NCBI RefSeq assembly: GCF_022012435.1
Contig: NZ_JAKLUA010000001.1
Coordinates: forward strand, 496,001-560,000
Source of the DNA: Bradyrhizobium zhengyangense
GTDB lineage: Bacteria > Pseudomonadota > Alphaproteobacteria > Rhizobiales > Xanthobacteraceae
Direction of reading: 5' to 3'
DNA length: 64,000 nucleotides
The notes beneath the pieces were generated by a model that saw nothing but the letters and a program-made list of their open reading frames with translations, was not told the DNA's origin and did not search any database. Made by a program: the position numbers and the translations under genes. This document shows, piece after piece, positions 17,624-25,920 of this stretch. Positions within the stretch are counted from its first letter, which is position 1, and the number at the start of each line of letters is the position of its first letter.

Positions 17624-18740
17624 AGCCGAGACGCTCCGCCGAGATCTGATATTGAGACAGCCAAGCCAGCGCGCGCGTCGCCGCGCCCTCGCCCCCAGAA
17701 TCATCAAGAGGAATTCCGAGCACCAGCGAGCCGACATGCTGGCCGCCGATCTCATCGATGCGCGCCGATAGCAGCGAGACGTCGAGGCCGAGCTCGCGCG
17801 CGAGCCGCGCGACCAGCGTGTCGCCGGCCCCTGCCCCGCGCACCTGGACACGGATCACGGCATGGCTGCCCGGCTCCCGCACGATCCGGCTGACGAGTGA
17901 GACCGGCAGGCTGTCGCCGTCCGCCAGGAAGGACTGCGTGATCGGATGCTTGGGATGGGTGAAGATGTCGGCGACATGGCCGTTCTCGACGACGCGGCCG
18001 GCATCGAGCACGACAACTTCCTTGGCGAGCTGGCGCACCACGGACATCTCATGGGTGATCAGCACGATGGTTACGCCGAGCTCGCGGTTGATGTTCGCAA
18101 GCAGATCGAGGATCGCGCGCGTTGTCTGCGGATCGAGCGCCGAGGTCGCCTCGTCCGACAGCAGCACGTCCGGCCGCGTCGCGAGCGCGCGGGCAATGCC
18201 GACGCGCTGCTTCTGGCCGCCTGACAGCTCTGACGGATAGCGGTCATGCTTGTCGGCGATGCCGACCAGGGCAAGTAATTCGGTCACGCGTGCCTTGATG
18301 TCGGCCTTGGACCAGCCGGCGATCTCCAGCGGCAACGCGATGTTGTCGGCCGCGGTGCGCGAGGACAGCAGATTGAAGTGCTGGAAGATCATGCCGATCG
18401 AGCGCTGTGCCAGCCGCAGCTCGCGGCCCGTGAGCGCGGAGATGTCTCTGTTGTCGACCACGACGCGGCCCGTGCTCGGCTTCTCCAGCCCGTTGATGAG
18501 CCGAACCAGGCTCGACTTGCCGGCGCCGGAGCGACCGATCACGCCGGTGATGGAGCCGCGTGCGATCGCAAACTCGATGCCTTGCAGCGCGCTGACGCCG
18601 GGCTTGCCGCGATAGGCCGGATAGATCTTCGAGATGTTCTCGAAGCGTACCATCGCGTCTGGCTGAGCCGCGGTGTCCTGGATTTCGACCGGCTCTCCGA
18701 TCACGAGCGATGGGTGCGCATTCATGGAAGCGGCTTTCAT
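17613..18740 (-). CDS. metN: Methionine-type ABC transporter ATP-binding protein
   Basis: A 375-residue ATPase from ATG 18740 (ATG 18725 is also possible). It has Walker A GRSGAGKS, signature LSGGQKQR and Walker B DVLLSDEATSALD, followed by the H-loop ITHEMSVV. The last 100 residues resemble the NIL domain that binds methionine and inhibits transport in MetN (LPVSLVSRIVREPGSHAV). It powers uptake with MetI, whose start overlaps its stop. The first 30 residues are longer than usual. No SAM riboswitch could be recognised in the 230 bases upstream. Confidence 0.92.
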   Translation of the reverse strand: MKAASMNAHPSLVIGEPVEIQDTAAQPDAMVRFENISKIYPAYRGKPGVSALQGIEFAIARGSITGVIGRSGAGKSSLVRLINGLEKPSTGRVVVDNRDISALTGRELRLAQRSIGMIFQHFNLLSSRTAADNIALPLEIAGWSKADIKARVTELLALVGIADKHDRYPSELSGGQKQRVGIARALATRPDVLLSDEATSALDPQTTRAILDLLANINRELGVTIVLITHEMSVVRQLAKEVVVLDAGRVVENGHVADIFTHPKHPITQSFLADGDSLPVSLVSRIVREPGSHAVIRVQVRGAGAGDTLVARLARELGLDVSLLSARIDEIGGQHVGSLVLGIPLDDSGGEGAATRALAWLSQYQISAERLGYVA

Positions 18741-18899
18741 GCAGGATATTTAGCCCGCCCGCCCGAAAGGCGCACGCGAGGCCAGTTCGCGATCTAGGCT
18801 ACGATGGGTGGAACCAAGACAGGCGCCCGATGGCGACGCTGCATTGCAGCGGATCATCGCCTTTTCCAGTCTTTCTTGCAATTTCAGATATTTGCGGGG

Positions 18900-18922
18900 G
18901 ATTGGGCGAAGTTTTCCCAATC
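18900..18922. terminator. Possible terminator after the symporter gene
   Basis: GATTGGG and CCCAATC pair perfectly around a 9-base loop, 53 bases past the symporter stop. There is no T run on the transcript side, so it could be a Rho-assisted end, or meaningless. Confidence 0.3.
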
Positions 18923-18974
18923 ACTCGCCGGGGAAGAAAATTCTCCTGCCGAGGATATTTGTCTCCGAGGAAGC

Positions 18975-20450
18975 TCACCGGACCATGGACAGCCAGGGCA
19001 GGACGATGACCAATAGTCCGGCGAAATAGAGCACCCCGAAGATCAGGCCAAAGCCCCAGAACTGGCCCTTCCCGATATAGCCGCTGCCGTAATACATCGG
19101 CGCCGGCCCGGTGGCGTAAGGCGAGATCACGCCCATCAGGCCGAGCGAATACATGCAGAGCATGGCAAGCGTCGTTACCGGCAAATCGGCGATACCGGAG
19201 CCGACCGCGAGCACCACCGGCAGCACGGCCGCGGCATGCGAGGTGATGCTCGAGAAGAAATAGTGGATCCAGAAGAACAGCGCGACCAGCAGGATCATCG
19301 CGGTCGACGGCGAGAGCCCGGCGAGCGGCTTTGCGAATTCATTGGCGAACCATTTGATGAAGCCGATCTCGTTGAGGCCTGAGGCCAGCGTCAGCAGCGA
19401 GGTGAAATAGAAGAACACTTCCCAGGCGCTCTTCTCGCTGACGATGTCGGCAAATTCGATCACGCCCGTGACCAGCATCAGCGAGATCACGATGAACACG
19501 ACGGTCGTGGCATTGACGAAGTTCGAGCCGAGCAAGGGGATGTGAATGTCCGGGCTCGAGCCCGCGATCCATAGGAACATCGCGAGCACGATCAGCACCA
19601 GCATGATCCACTCGTTGCGCGACATCGGGCCCATCTCGCTGAGCTCCTTCGCCGCCCAGTCGGAAATCTCGGGGCTGCGCTTCACCTCCGGACGGCAGAT
19701 GACATAGCTGAGCAGCGGAACGAGCAGCATCAGCAGAATGCCGAGCGGCGCAAAGCCGACGAACCACTGGCCCCAACTCACCTCGACACCAACGGTCTTC
19801 TTGGCGATCGCGAGCGCCGCCGCGTTCGGTGCCAGCGCCGTGAAGAACAGCGAGCTCGTGATCGCGGTTGCCGCGAACGCGGTCCACATCACATAGGTGC
19901 CGATCTTGCCGGCGGTCGGCCCCGGCTCTGAGCCATAGATGCGTGGGATGTTGCTGATGATGGGATAGACGATGCCGCCGCTGCGCGCGGTGTTGGAGGG
20001 CGTTGCCGGCGCCAGCAGGAAGTCCGACATCGCCACCGCATAGCCGAGGCCGAGCGTGCTGGTGCCAAGGCGTCGCACCAGCACCAGCGCGATGCGCCGG
20101 CCGAGCTGGCTCTTGCGATAGCCGATCGAGAACACGAAGGCGCCGACGATCAGCCACACCGTGCTCTCGGCGAAGCCCGCCAGCATCCAGCGCAGCGATT
20201 TATTGGGATCGGGATCGATATAGCCACTGATGCCTGCGACCGTAAGGCCAATCAGGCCGACCGCGCCGACCGGCATCGATTCCAGGACCAGCCCGGTGAT
20301 GACGGCCGCGAACACGGCAAAATAGTGCCACTGATTGACGTTGAGACCTGCCGGCACCGGCCACAGATAGATCGCAAGCCAAACCACGAGCGGTGCGATC
20401 AACTTCCAGCGAAAGCCTTTCGCCTCAGGTGCCTGCGAACTGGCGGTCAT
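18975..20450 (-). CDS. DASS-family (SLC13-like) anion/sodium symporter
   Basis: A 491-residue inner-membrane transporter from ATG 20450, with GGGAGG about 5 bases upstream. There are 11-12 hydrophobic segments. The paired SNT-type signature is visible as ATPSNTARSGG in the first half, and a second repeat site SPYATGPAPMYYG near the end, as in CitT/SLC13 carriers for citrate, succinate, tartrate or other dicarboxylates. The exact anion cannot be read from the sequence. The gene lies 100 bases after an enoyl-CoA hydratase gene on the same strand, perhaps as one unit. Confidence 0.9.
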   Translation of the reverse strand: MTASSQAPEAKGFRWKLIAPLVVWLAIYLWPVPAGLNVNQWHYFAVFAAVITGLVLESMPVGAVGLIGLTVAGISGYIDPDPNKSLRWMLAGFAESTVWLIVGAFVFSIGYRKSQLGRRIALVLVRRLGTSTLGLGYAVAMSDFLLAPATPSNTARSGGIVYPIISNIPRIYGSEPGPTAGKIGTYVMWTAFAATAITSSLFFTALAPNAAALAIAKKTVGVEVSWGQWFVGFAPLGILLMLLVPLLSYVICRPEVKRSPEISDWAAKELSEMGPMSRNEWIMLVLIVLAMFLWIAGSSPDIHIPLLGSNFVNATTVVFIVISLMLVTGVIEFADIVSEKSAWEVFFYFTSLLTLASGLNEIGFIKWFANEFAKPLAGLSPSTAMILLVALFFWIHYFFSSITSHAAAVLPVVLAVGSGIADLPVTTLAMLCMYSLGLMGVISPYATGPAPMYYGSGYIGKGQFWGFGLIFGVLYFAGLLVIVLPWLSMVR

Positions 20451-20553
20451 ACGCCCTCCCCGTGAATCAACTTCGGAATAGCCCGTTGGCCGGCCGTTTT
20501 GTCCCCGGGGCGGGGTATACGGAGTGTCCGTGCCGTGATCAATGGGCTGTGAT

Positions 20554-21360
20554 CTACCGTCCCCGGAAGCGCGGCTTGCGACGGCCGAGGAATGCCTCGA
20601 CACCCTCCTTGTGGTCCTCGCTGAGGCTGGCGAGCGCGAACTGGTCGACGTCCATGTGGCTGGCGAGATCGTCCAACGCATGCGCGAGACGGTTGACGGT
20701 CAGCTTGGTCATGGCAACAGACAGCGGCGGCTGCGCGGCCACCTTGCGAGCCAGTTCCATGGCGGCATCGAAGGCATAACCGGGATCGACCACCTGCTCG
20801 ACCAAGCCCCATTGATAGGCCTCGTCAGCGGAGATGCGCTCATCGGCCAGGATCACCGCCTGCTTGGTGCGGGCCGGCCCGATCAGGTGCAGCATGCGCG
20901 GGATGCTCTGCCAGCTCATGTTCATGCCGAGCCCGATCTCGGGCACGCGCAGATGCGCATCGCTCCCCATCACGCGGAAGTCGAGCGCGACCGCGAGCGC
21001 CAGGCCGCCGCCAATGCAAAAGCCTTCGATCGCCGCGATCGTGATCTGCTCCATCTCCTGCCAGGCGCGTGTCAGGCGCGGCCCAAGCTTGAGATGCCGC
21101 CTGAGCGAGCCGAGGTCCATTTCCTTGCGCGATCGCCCTTCGTCATCCTTCAGATCGAAGCCGGCGCTGAACGCGCCCGAATTGCCTGTCAGCACCACGA
21201 CCGACGTTGTCGGGTCATCCTCGAAGCTGCGCGCAGCCGCGGTGAGCTGGCGCAGCGCTTCCGGCGACAGGGCGTTGATCCCGTCATGGCGATCGAACCG
21301 CACCACGGCGATTCGTCCATCCGGCCCAAGGCTTTTCTCAATCTTGACGAACTCCTTCAT
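20554..21360 (-). CDS. Enoyl-CoA hydratase/isomerase family protein
   Basis: A 268-residue crotonase-fold protein; ATG 21360 follows GGAGG by 7 bases. The oxyanion-hole segments are clear: GAFSAGFDLKD and EGFCIGGGLALAVALDFRV. A Glu in the second half (RVPEIGLGMNMSWQ) sits where hydratases place a catalytic acid, though a two-Glu hydratase set is not certain. It acts on CoA thioesters in the cytoplasm. The neighbours (a DASS symporter downstream, a divergent nitrile hydratase operon upstream) do not fix the pathway. Confidence 0.88.
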   Translation of the reverse strand: MKEFVKIEKSLGPDGRIAVVRFDRHDGINALSPEALRQLTAAARSFEDDPTTSVVVLTGNSGAFSAGFDLKDDEGRSRKEMDLGSLRRHLKLGPRLTRAWQEMEQITIAAIEGFCIGGGLALAVALDFRVMGSDAHLRVPEIGLGMNMSWQSIPRMLHLIGPARTKQAVILADERISADEAYQWGLVEQVVDPGYAFDAAMELARKVAAQPPLSVAMTKLTVNRLAHALDDLASHMDVDQFALASLSEDHKEGVEAFLGRRKPRFRGR

Positions 21361-21383
21361 GGGACGCCTCCGAAGCTGAATTT

Positions 21384-21409
21384 CGCCTGATCGTAGCGCA
21401 CATCAGGCG
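21384..21409. promoter_or_regulatory. Inverted repeat between enoyl-CoA hydratase and nitrile hydratase genes
   Basis: CGCCTGAT and ATCAGGCG are perfect 8-base arms around a 10-base spacer, one helical turn per half-site, in the 120-base divergent promoter region. This is the geometry of a dimeric repressor or activator operator. The regulator is not known. Confidence 0.45.
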
Positions 21410-21483
21410 TCACGAATATGGGACCTGATGCAGCGCAACGAATGCTCGACAGGACAGGATCATTGCGCTTAATCTTTCGCGCC

Positions 21484-22113
21484 ATGAGCCACGATCACGA
21501 CCATCATCATCACGACGACCATTCGGAATTGTCCGAGACCGAGCTGCGCGTGCGCGCGCTCGAGACTGTCCTGACCGAGAAAGGCTATGTCGAGCCGGCT
21601 GCGCTCGACGCCATCATCCAGGCCTACGAGACCAAGATCGGCCCGCATAATGGCGCGCGCGTCGTCGCCAAGGCCTGGACCGATCCGGCGTTCAAGCAGG
21701 CGCTGCTGGAGGACGGCAGCAAGGCGATCGGCACGCTCGGCCATGTCAGCCGCGTCGGCGACCATCTCGTCGTGGTCGAGAATACGCCTGAGCGGCACAA
21801 CATGGTCGTGTGCACGCTGTGCTCCTGCTACCCTTGGGAAATGCTGGGGTTGCCGCCGGTCTGGTACAAGGCCTCGCCCTACCGCTCGCGTGCCGTGAAG
21901 GATCCGCGCGGCGTGCTTGCCGATTTCGGCGTGAGCGTGCCGAAAGACATCGAGATCCGGGTGTGGGATTCCACCGCCGAGACGCGCTTCCTGGTGCTGC
22001 CGATGCGGCCGGCTGGAACGGAAGGCTGGAGCGAAGAGCAGCTTGCCGAGCTCGTGACGCGCGACTCCATGATCGGGACCGGCTTCCCCAGGGCGCCCGG
22101 AGCTCCGTCGTGA
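21484..22113 (+). CDS. nthA: Nitrile hydratase alpha subunit, cobalt type
   Basis: A 209-residue subunit from ATG 21484 that binds the catalytic metal. The metal claw [11 protein letters not shown] (Cys110, Cys113, Cys115) carries Thr between the first two Cys, the mark of cobalt rather than iron enzymes; two of these Cys are normally oxidised. The enzyme hydrates nitriles to amides. The N-terminus is unusually His/Asp-rich ([11 protein letters not shown]), perhaps a metal-gathering tail. The beta-subunit start overlaps its stop. No amidase or nitrilase gene is adjacent, so amide use must depend on genes elsewhere. Confidence 0.95.
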   Translation: MSHDHDHHHHDDHSELSETELRVRALETVLTEKGYVEPAALDAIIQAYETKIGPHNGARVVAKAWTDPAFKQALLEDGSKAIGTLGHVSRVGDHLVVVENTPERHNMVVCTLCSCYPWEMLGLPPVWYKASPYRSRAVKDPRGVLADFGVSVPKDIEIRVWDSTAETRFLVLPMRPAGTEGWSEEQLAELVTRDSMIGTGFPRAPGAPS

Positions 22114-22769
22114 ACGGTGTGCACGACATGGGCGGCATGGACGGCTTTGGAAAAGTCGAGCCAGAGCCCAACGAGCCTGTCTTTCATGAAGAATGGGAGT
22201 CCCGGGTGCTGGCGATGGTGCGCGCGATGGGCGCGGCCGGCGCCTTCAACATCGACACCTCGCGCTTCTATCGCGAGACGATCCCGCCGCATGTCTATCT
22301 CTCCAGCTCCTACTACAAGAAGTGGTTCCTCGGCCTCGAGGAGATGCTGATCGAGAAGGGCTACCTCACCCGGGAGGAAGTCGCCGCGGGCCATGCCAAG
22401 AAGCCCGGCAAGGCCCTCAAGCACGGCAAGTTCGATCTCGGTCAGGTCGAGCGCATCATGGTACGCGGCAAGTTCGCCCGCCCTGCTCCAGCGCCGGCAA
22501 AATTCAAGATCGGCGACCGCGTGCGTGCCAAGAACATTCATCCGACCACGCATACGCGGCTGCCGCGCTATGTCCGCGGCCATGTCGGCGTGGTCGAGCT
22601 CAATCACGGTTGCCACGTGTTTCCCGACACGGCGGCGATGGAGCGCGGCGAGAACCCGCAATGGCTCTACACCGTCGTGTTCGAAGGCCGGGATCTCTGG
22701 GGCGCGGATGGTGATCCGACCCTGAAGGTCTCGATCGACGCGTTCGAGCCATATCTGGATCCGGCGTGA
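22110..22769 (+). CDS. nthB: Nitrile hydratase beta subunit
   Basis: A 219-residue subunit starting at GTG 22110, overlapping the alpha stop as GTGA, with GGAG 7 bases upstream. It begins [13 protein letters not shown], the classic beta-subunit N-terminus, and the C-terminal half has the SH3-like segment [14 protein letters not shown] with [11 protein letters not shown]. It pairs with NthA to form the active site. The next gene start overlaps its stop, so the three proteins are probably made together. Confidence 0.95.
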   Translation: MNGVHDMGGMDGFGKVEPEPNEPVFHEEWESRVLAMVRAMGAAGAFNIDTSRFYRETIPPHVYLSSSYYKKWFLGLEEMLIEKGYLTREEVAAGHAKKPGKALKHGKFDLGQVERIMVRGKFARPAPAPAKFKIGDRVRAKNIHPTTHTRLPRYVRGHVGVVELNHGCHVFPDTAAMERGENPQWLYTVVFEGRDLWGADGDPTLKVSIDAFEPYLDPA

Positions 22770-23149
22770 TGAGCAGCAGCGCTGCCGCCGCAGCGACGGC
22801 GGCGATTCCAAGCATTCCGCGTGACGACGATGGCCCGGTGTTCCGCGCGCCCTGGGAAGCGCAGGCCTTTGCGATGGCCTTGAGCCTGCACGATCGCGGC
22901 GTGTTCACGTGGCCCGAATGGGCCGCAGCCCTCGCTGACGAGATCAAGCGTGCGCAGGCCGCAGGCGATCCTGATACGGGCGAGACCTATTATCTGCACT
23001 GGCTCGCCACGCTGGAAGGCCTCGTCGCACGCAAGGGCGTCGCGTCGATGGACACGCTGCATCGCTATCGCGATGCGTGGGATCACGCCGCGGACCGCAC
23101 GCCGCACGGCAAGCCGATCGAACTGCGGCCGGAGGATTTTGCGCGGTAG
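22769..23149 (+). CDS. Nitrile hydratase accessory protein
   Basis: A 126-residue protein. ATG 22769 overlaps the beta stop (a GTG at 22766 also fits). It matches the small beta-like accessory or activator proteins of cobalt nitrile hydratases (VFRAPWEAQAFAMALSLHD, FTWPEWAAALADEI, ETYYLHWLATLE), which load cobalt and help oxidise the alpha Cys by subunit exchange. The gene order alpha-beta-accessory fits that role. A palindromic repeat follows directly. Confidence 0.88.
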   Translation: MSSSAAAAATAAIPSIPRDDDGPVFRAPWEAQAFAMALSLHDRGVFTWPEWAAALADEIKRAQAAGDPDTGETYYLHWLATLEGLVARKGVASMDTLHRYRDAWDHAADRTPHGKPIELRPEDFAR

Positions 23150-23158
23150 TTGCCTCAC

Positions 23159-23277
23159 CCGTCATTGCGAGCGCAGCGAAGCAATCCAGAATCCCTCAAA
23201 GGCGGCAGTCTGGATTGCTTCGTCGCATCAGCGCAAAATTGCTACGCAATTTTGTCGCGGGCTCCTCGCAATGACGG
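23159..23277. repeat. Large imperfect palindromic repeat element
   Basis: The outer arms CCGTCATTGCGAG and CTCGCAATGACGG (23159-23171, 23265-23277) and the next arms GAAGCAATCCAGA and TCTGGATTGCTTC (23178-23190, 23209-23221) are perfect inverted repeats. A third hairpin CAAAATTGC/GCAATTTTG sits at 23234-23254. I recall very similar GTCATTGCGAGCGCAGCGAAGCAATCC-like units repeated through Bradyrhizobium and Rhodopseudomonas genomes. It lies between convergent genes and may end transcription from both. Confidence 0.75.
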
Positions 23278-23292
23278 CGGAGCGAGACGCAG

Positions 23293-24006
23293 CTACTTGG
23301 CCGCCACAAACTCCCGCCACCCCTTCGCCCGCAGGCTGCACGCCGGGCACTCGCCGCAACCGTAACCCCAATCATGCTGCGCGCCGCGTTCGCCGAGATA
23401 GCAGGTGTGGGACTGCTCGCGGATCAGATCGACCAGCGGGTCGCCGCCAAGGTCATGGGCGAGCTTCCATGTCGCCGCCTTGTCGATCCACATCAGCGGC
23501 GTGTGCAGCTCGAAGGATCTTGCCATCCCGAGCGAGAGCGCTGATTGCATGGCGCGGATGGTCTCGTCGCGGCAATCGGGATAGCCGGAATAGTCGGTCT
23601 CGCACATGCCGCCGACGATGTGGGTGATGCCGCGCCGATAGGCCAGCGCCGCAGCAAAGGTCAGGAACACGAGATTACGGCCGGGCACAAAAGTGTTCGG
23701 CAGGCCATCGGCGCCCATGGTGATCGCGACATCGCGCGTCAGCGCCGTCTCGGACACCGCGGCCAGCGTCGGGATCGACAGGGTGTGGCTCTCGCCGAGC
23801 TTTGAGGCCCAATCGGCGCGCAGGCCCTTGATGCCCTCGAACAGGCGGTCGCGGCAATCGAGCTCGACGGCGTGGCGCTGGCCATACTCGAACCCCAGCG
23901 TCTCCACGCGCGCGAAGCGGCTGAGCGCCCAGGCAAGGCAGGTGGTGGAATCCTGACCTCCGGAGAACAGCACCAGCGCGGTTTGTGATGAATATGCGTC
24001 GCTCAT
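23293..24006 (-). CDS. queC: 7-cyano-7-deazaguanine synthase
   Basis: A 237-residue enzyme from ATG 24006 that makes preQ0 from 7-carboxy-7-deazaguanine, with ammonia and ATP, for queuosine in tRNA. The PP-loop [11 protein letters not shown] is at 13-23. The C-terminal zinc site is visible in CYLGE...GCGECPAC. The length is normal for the family. No other que gene is nearby. The gene is divergent from mazG, with 127 bases between the starts. Confidence 0.95.
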   Translation of the reverse strand: MSDAYSSQTALVLFSGGQDSTTCLAWALSRFARVETLGFEYGQRHAVELDCRDRLFEGIKGLRADWASKLGESHTLSIPTLAAVSETALTRDVAITMGADGLPNTFVPGRNLVFLTFAAALAYRRGITHIVGGMCETDYSGYPDCRDETIRAMQSALSLGMARSFELHTPLMWIDKAATWKLAHDLGGDPLVDLIREQSHTCYLGERGAQHDWGYGCGECPACSLRAKGWREFVAAK

Positions 24007-24133
24007 GGGCCGCGCTTTAGCACCGCGGAACGAATCAGCCAATCGGTGGAAATCGACCTGTTCCGCAGGCCGACGCTGGGAACGGCGGCCCGCTTTTGGC
24101 ATAAGCTTTTTGGACCCAGGAGACTGCCCAGCA

Positions 24134-24952
24134 ATGACCCCTTCCCGCGACATTTCCCGCCTGATCGAGATCATGGCGGCGCTGCGCACGCCAGTGACCG
24201 GCTGCCCCTGGGACCTCGAGCAGGATTTTTCGACCATCGCGCCCTACACGATCGAGGAAGCCTATGAGGTGGTCGACGCCATCGACCGCGGCGATCTCGA
24301 CGACCTCCGCGAAGAGCTCGGCGACCTCCTGCTGCAGGTGGTGTTCCACGCCCAGATGGCCGAGGAGCAGAATGCGTTTTCCTTTGGAGACGTCGTCGAA
24401 GCCATCACGCGAAAAATGATCCGGCGCCATCCCCATGTCTTCGCCGACAAGGACGGCAACCTCGCCTCTTCCCACGTCAAGGAAGTCTGGGACCGCATCA
24501 AGGCCGAGGAGAAAGCCGAGCGCGCCGCGCGCCGGCCGCCGGAGGCAACGCCGCCGCACAAGTCGTTGCTGTCAGGCGTCAAGGCCGGCCAGCCCGCGCT
24601 GACGCGCGCGATGGAGCTGCAGCGCAAGGCCTCGACCGTCGGCTTCGACTGGAACGATCCGCGCGCCGTGCTGCAAAAAATCCGCGAGGAAGCCGACGAG
24701 ATCGAGGCCGCGCTCGACCGCAACGACAAGCAGGAGATCGCGGAGGAGACGGGTGATCTGATGTTCGCCCTCGTCAACCTCGCCCGGCATGTCGACGCCG
24801 ATCCGGAAGCCGCGCTGCGTGCGACGAATGCGAAATTCGAGCGGCGCTTTGCCTATATCGAGCGCGCACTGGAAGCGCAGGGCCGCACGCTGGAGCAGGC
24901 GTCGCTGGCGGAGATGGATGCGCTGTGGAACGCCGCGAAGACCGCCAGCTGA
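24134..24952 (+). CDS. mazG: Nucleoside triphosphate pyrophosphohydrolase MazG
   Basis: A 272-residue protein from ATG 24134 with two MazG domains, as in E. coli: the first holds [17 protein letters not shown] and [13 protein letters not shown], the second [10 protein letters not shown] and [15 protein letters not shown]. The EExxE...ExxD sets bind magnesium. It hydrolyses NTPs to NMP and pyrophosphate, helping to remove aberrant nucleotides and modulating the stringent response. In alphaproteobacteria mazG often lies near hflX and hfq, as here. A GNAT gene follows 14 bases later. Confidence 0.95.
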   Translation: MTPSRDISRLIEIMAALRTPVTGCPWDLEQDFSTIAPYTIEEAYEVVDAIDRGDLDDLREELGDLLLQVVFHAQMAEEQNAFSFGDVVEAITRKMIRRHPHVFADKDGNLASSHVKEVWDRIKAEEKAERAARRPPEATPPHKSLLSGVKAGQPALTRAMELQRKASTVGFDWNDPRAVLQKIREEADEIEAALDRNDKQEIAEETGDLMFALVNLARHVDADPEAALRATNAKFERRFAYIERALEAQGRTLEQASLAEMDALWNAAKTAS

Positions 24953-24966
24953 TTCAAGGATACGCA

Positions 24967-25425
24967 GTGGACATCAGGCAGGACGATCCGAAAGCGCCAC
25001 ATGTCGCCGACTTGTTGGCACATCATCTCGAAGAGCTGCGTAGCGTCATGGGTAAGCACGCGCAGGCACTGGACGCGAGCGGTCTTTCTGCCCCGTCCGT
25101 GACGTTCTGGACGGCCTGGCAAGGCGACGCGCTGGCTGGCTTCGGGGCCTTGAAGCAGCTGGATGCCACACATGGCGAAGTGAAGTCGATGCGTGCCGCG
25201 CCCTCTGCGCGGCGGACCGGGGCCGGGCGCGCGATTCTGAACCACATCATCGCTGAAGGCCGCAAGCGCGGATATGCGCGTCTCAGCCTGGAGACCGGCA
25301 CGGCGCCGCTGCACGCTCCGGCCGTCGCGCTCTACCGCAGCGTTGGCTTCGTCTCGTGTGCGCCGTTCGCCGACTATCTGGCGAGCCCGCACAACCAGTT
25401 CATGAGCCTCGATCTGTCGAACTGA
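24967..25425 (+). CDS. GNAT-family N-acetyltransferase
   Basis: A 152-residue protein starting at GTG 24967, with AAGGA upstream. The acetyl-CoA site is seen as SMRAAPSARRTGAGRAILNH (motif A, R-x-x-G-x-G/A-type), then the substrate strand ARLSLETGT and the closing segment YRSVGFVSCAPFADY. This resembles small GNAT enzymes of the YsnE/phosphinothricin group. The substrate is unknown. It is probably cotranscribed with mazG, with no clear functional link. Confidence 0.85.
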   Translation: MDIRQDDPKAPHVADLLAHHLEELRSVMGKHAQALDASGLSAPSVTFWTAWQGDALAGFGALKQLDATHGEVKSMRAAPSARRTGAGRAILNHIIAEGRKRGYARLSLETGTAPLHAPAVALYRSVGFVSCAPFADYLASPHNQFMSLDLSN

Positions 25426-25436
25426 ATCCGTGGGTG

Positions 25437-25892
25437 CTAGCTCTGCTCGACTGCAATCAGCTCGCGGAGCCAATCCGCGAAGGAGTTGGCGACAAGTTGC
25501 AGGTGCTGATCCGGACCTGCCTCGTGATTCCAGAAAACAACGCGATGCTCGTCGTCAACAACGTCCCGGACATCAAGACAATGATGGTTTCCGAAGCCGT
25601 CATTGTAGAATGCTATGAGATATGGTGGCATCGGCGGGTACATTTCAGTCCGCTCGCTCAGCGTCATTTCCTTGAGCCGGCACCACAACTGAATCTTCGC
25701 GCCAAGACCGTAAATATCGTTCGCGCCAACGCGCAGCCAGCCATAGGCTTGCAGGTAGTCGGCAAAGCTTCCAACGAAATGAGCGCCTAGTTCGCGCTCG
25801 CAACTGGCGATCTCGTCGGCCGACGCTCCCGGACCGTGCTCAATCTCACCTGGGAAGTCTTGCAAGATTGTGCGGATCACTTCTGCGGACAT
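25437..25892 (-). CDS. SMI1/KNR4 (SUKH) family protein
   Basis: A 151-residue protein from ATG 25892. The N-terminal segment (IEHGPGASADEIASCERELG, FVGSFADYLQAYGWLRVG) and the later IAFYNDGFGNHHCLDV and VVFWNHE match the SUKH fold, whose members often act as immunity proteins against polymorphic or contact-dependent toxins. No toxin gene is adjacent, so it may be an orphan or serve another regulatory role. It is 28 bases from the stop of hflX on the same strand. Confidence 0.78.
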   Translation of the reverse strand: MSAEVIRTILQDFPGEIEHGPGASADEIASCERELGAHFVGSFADYLQAYGWLRVGANDIYGLGAKIQLWCRLKEMTLSERTEMYPPMPPYLIAFYNDGFGNHHCLDVRDVVDDEHRVVFWNHEAGPDQHLQLVANSFADWLRELIAVEQS

Positions 25893-25920
25893 TGTGCTGC
25901 TTACCCGGGGCGCCCGCGGC

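Noticed and set aside
18741..18974. A SAM riboswitch upstream of metN
   Set aside because: I looked for the conserved cores of SAM-I and SAM-II type elements and found none that I could align by eye.
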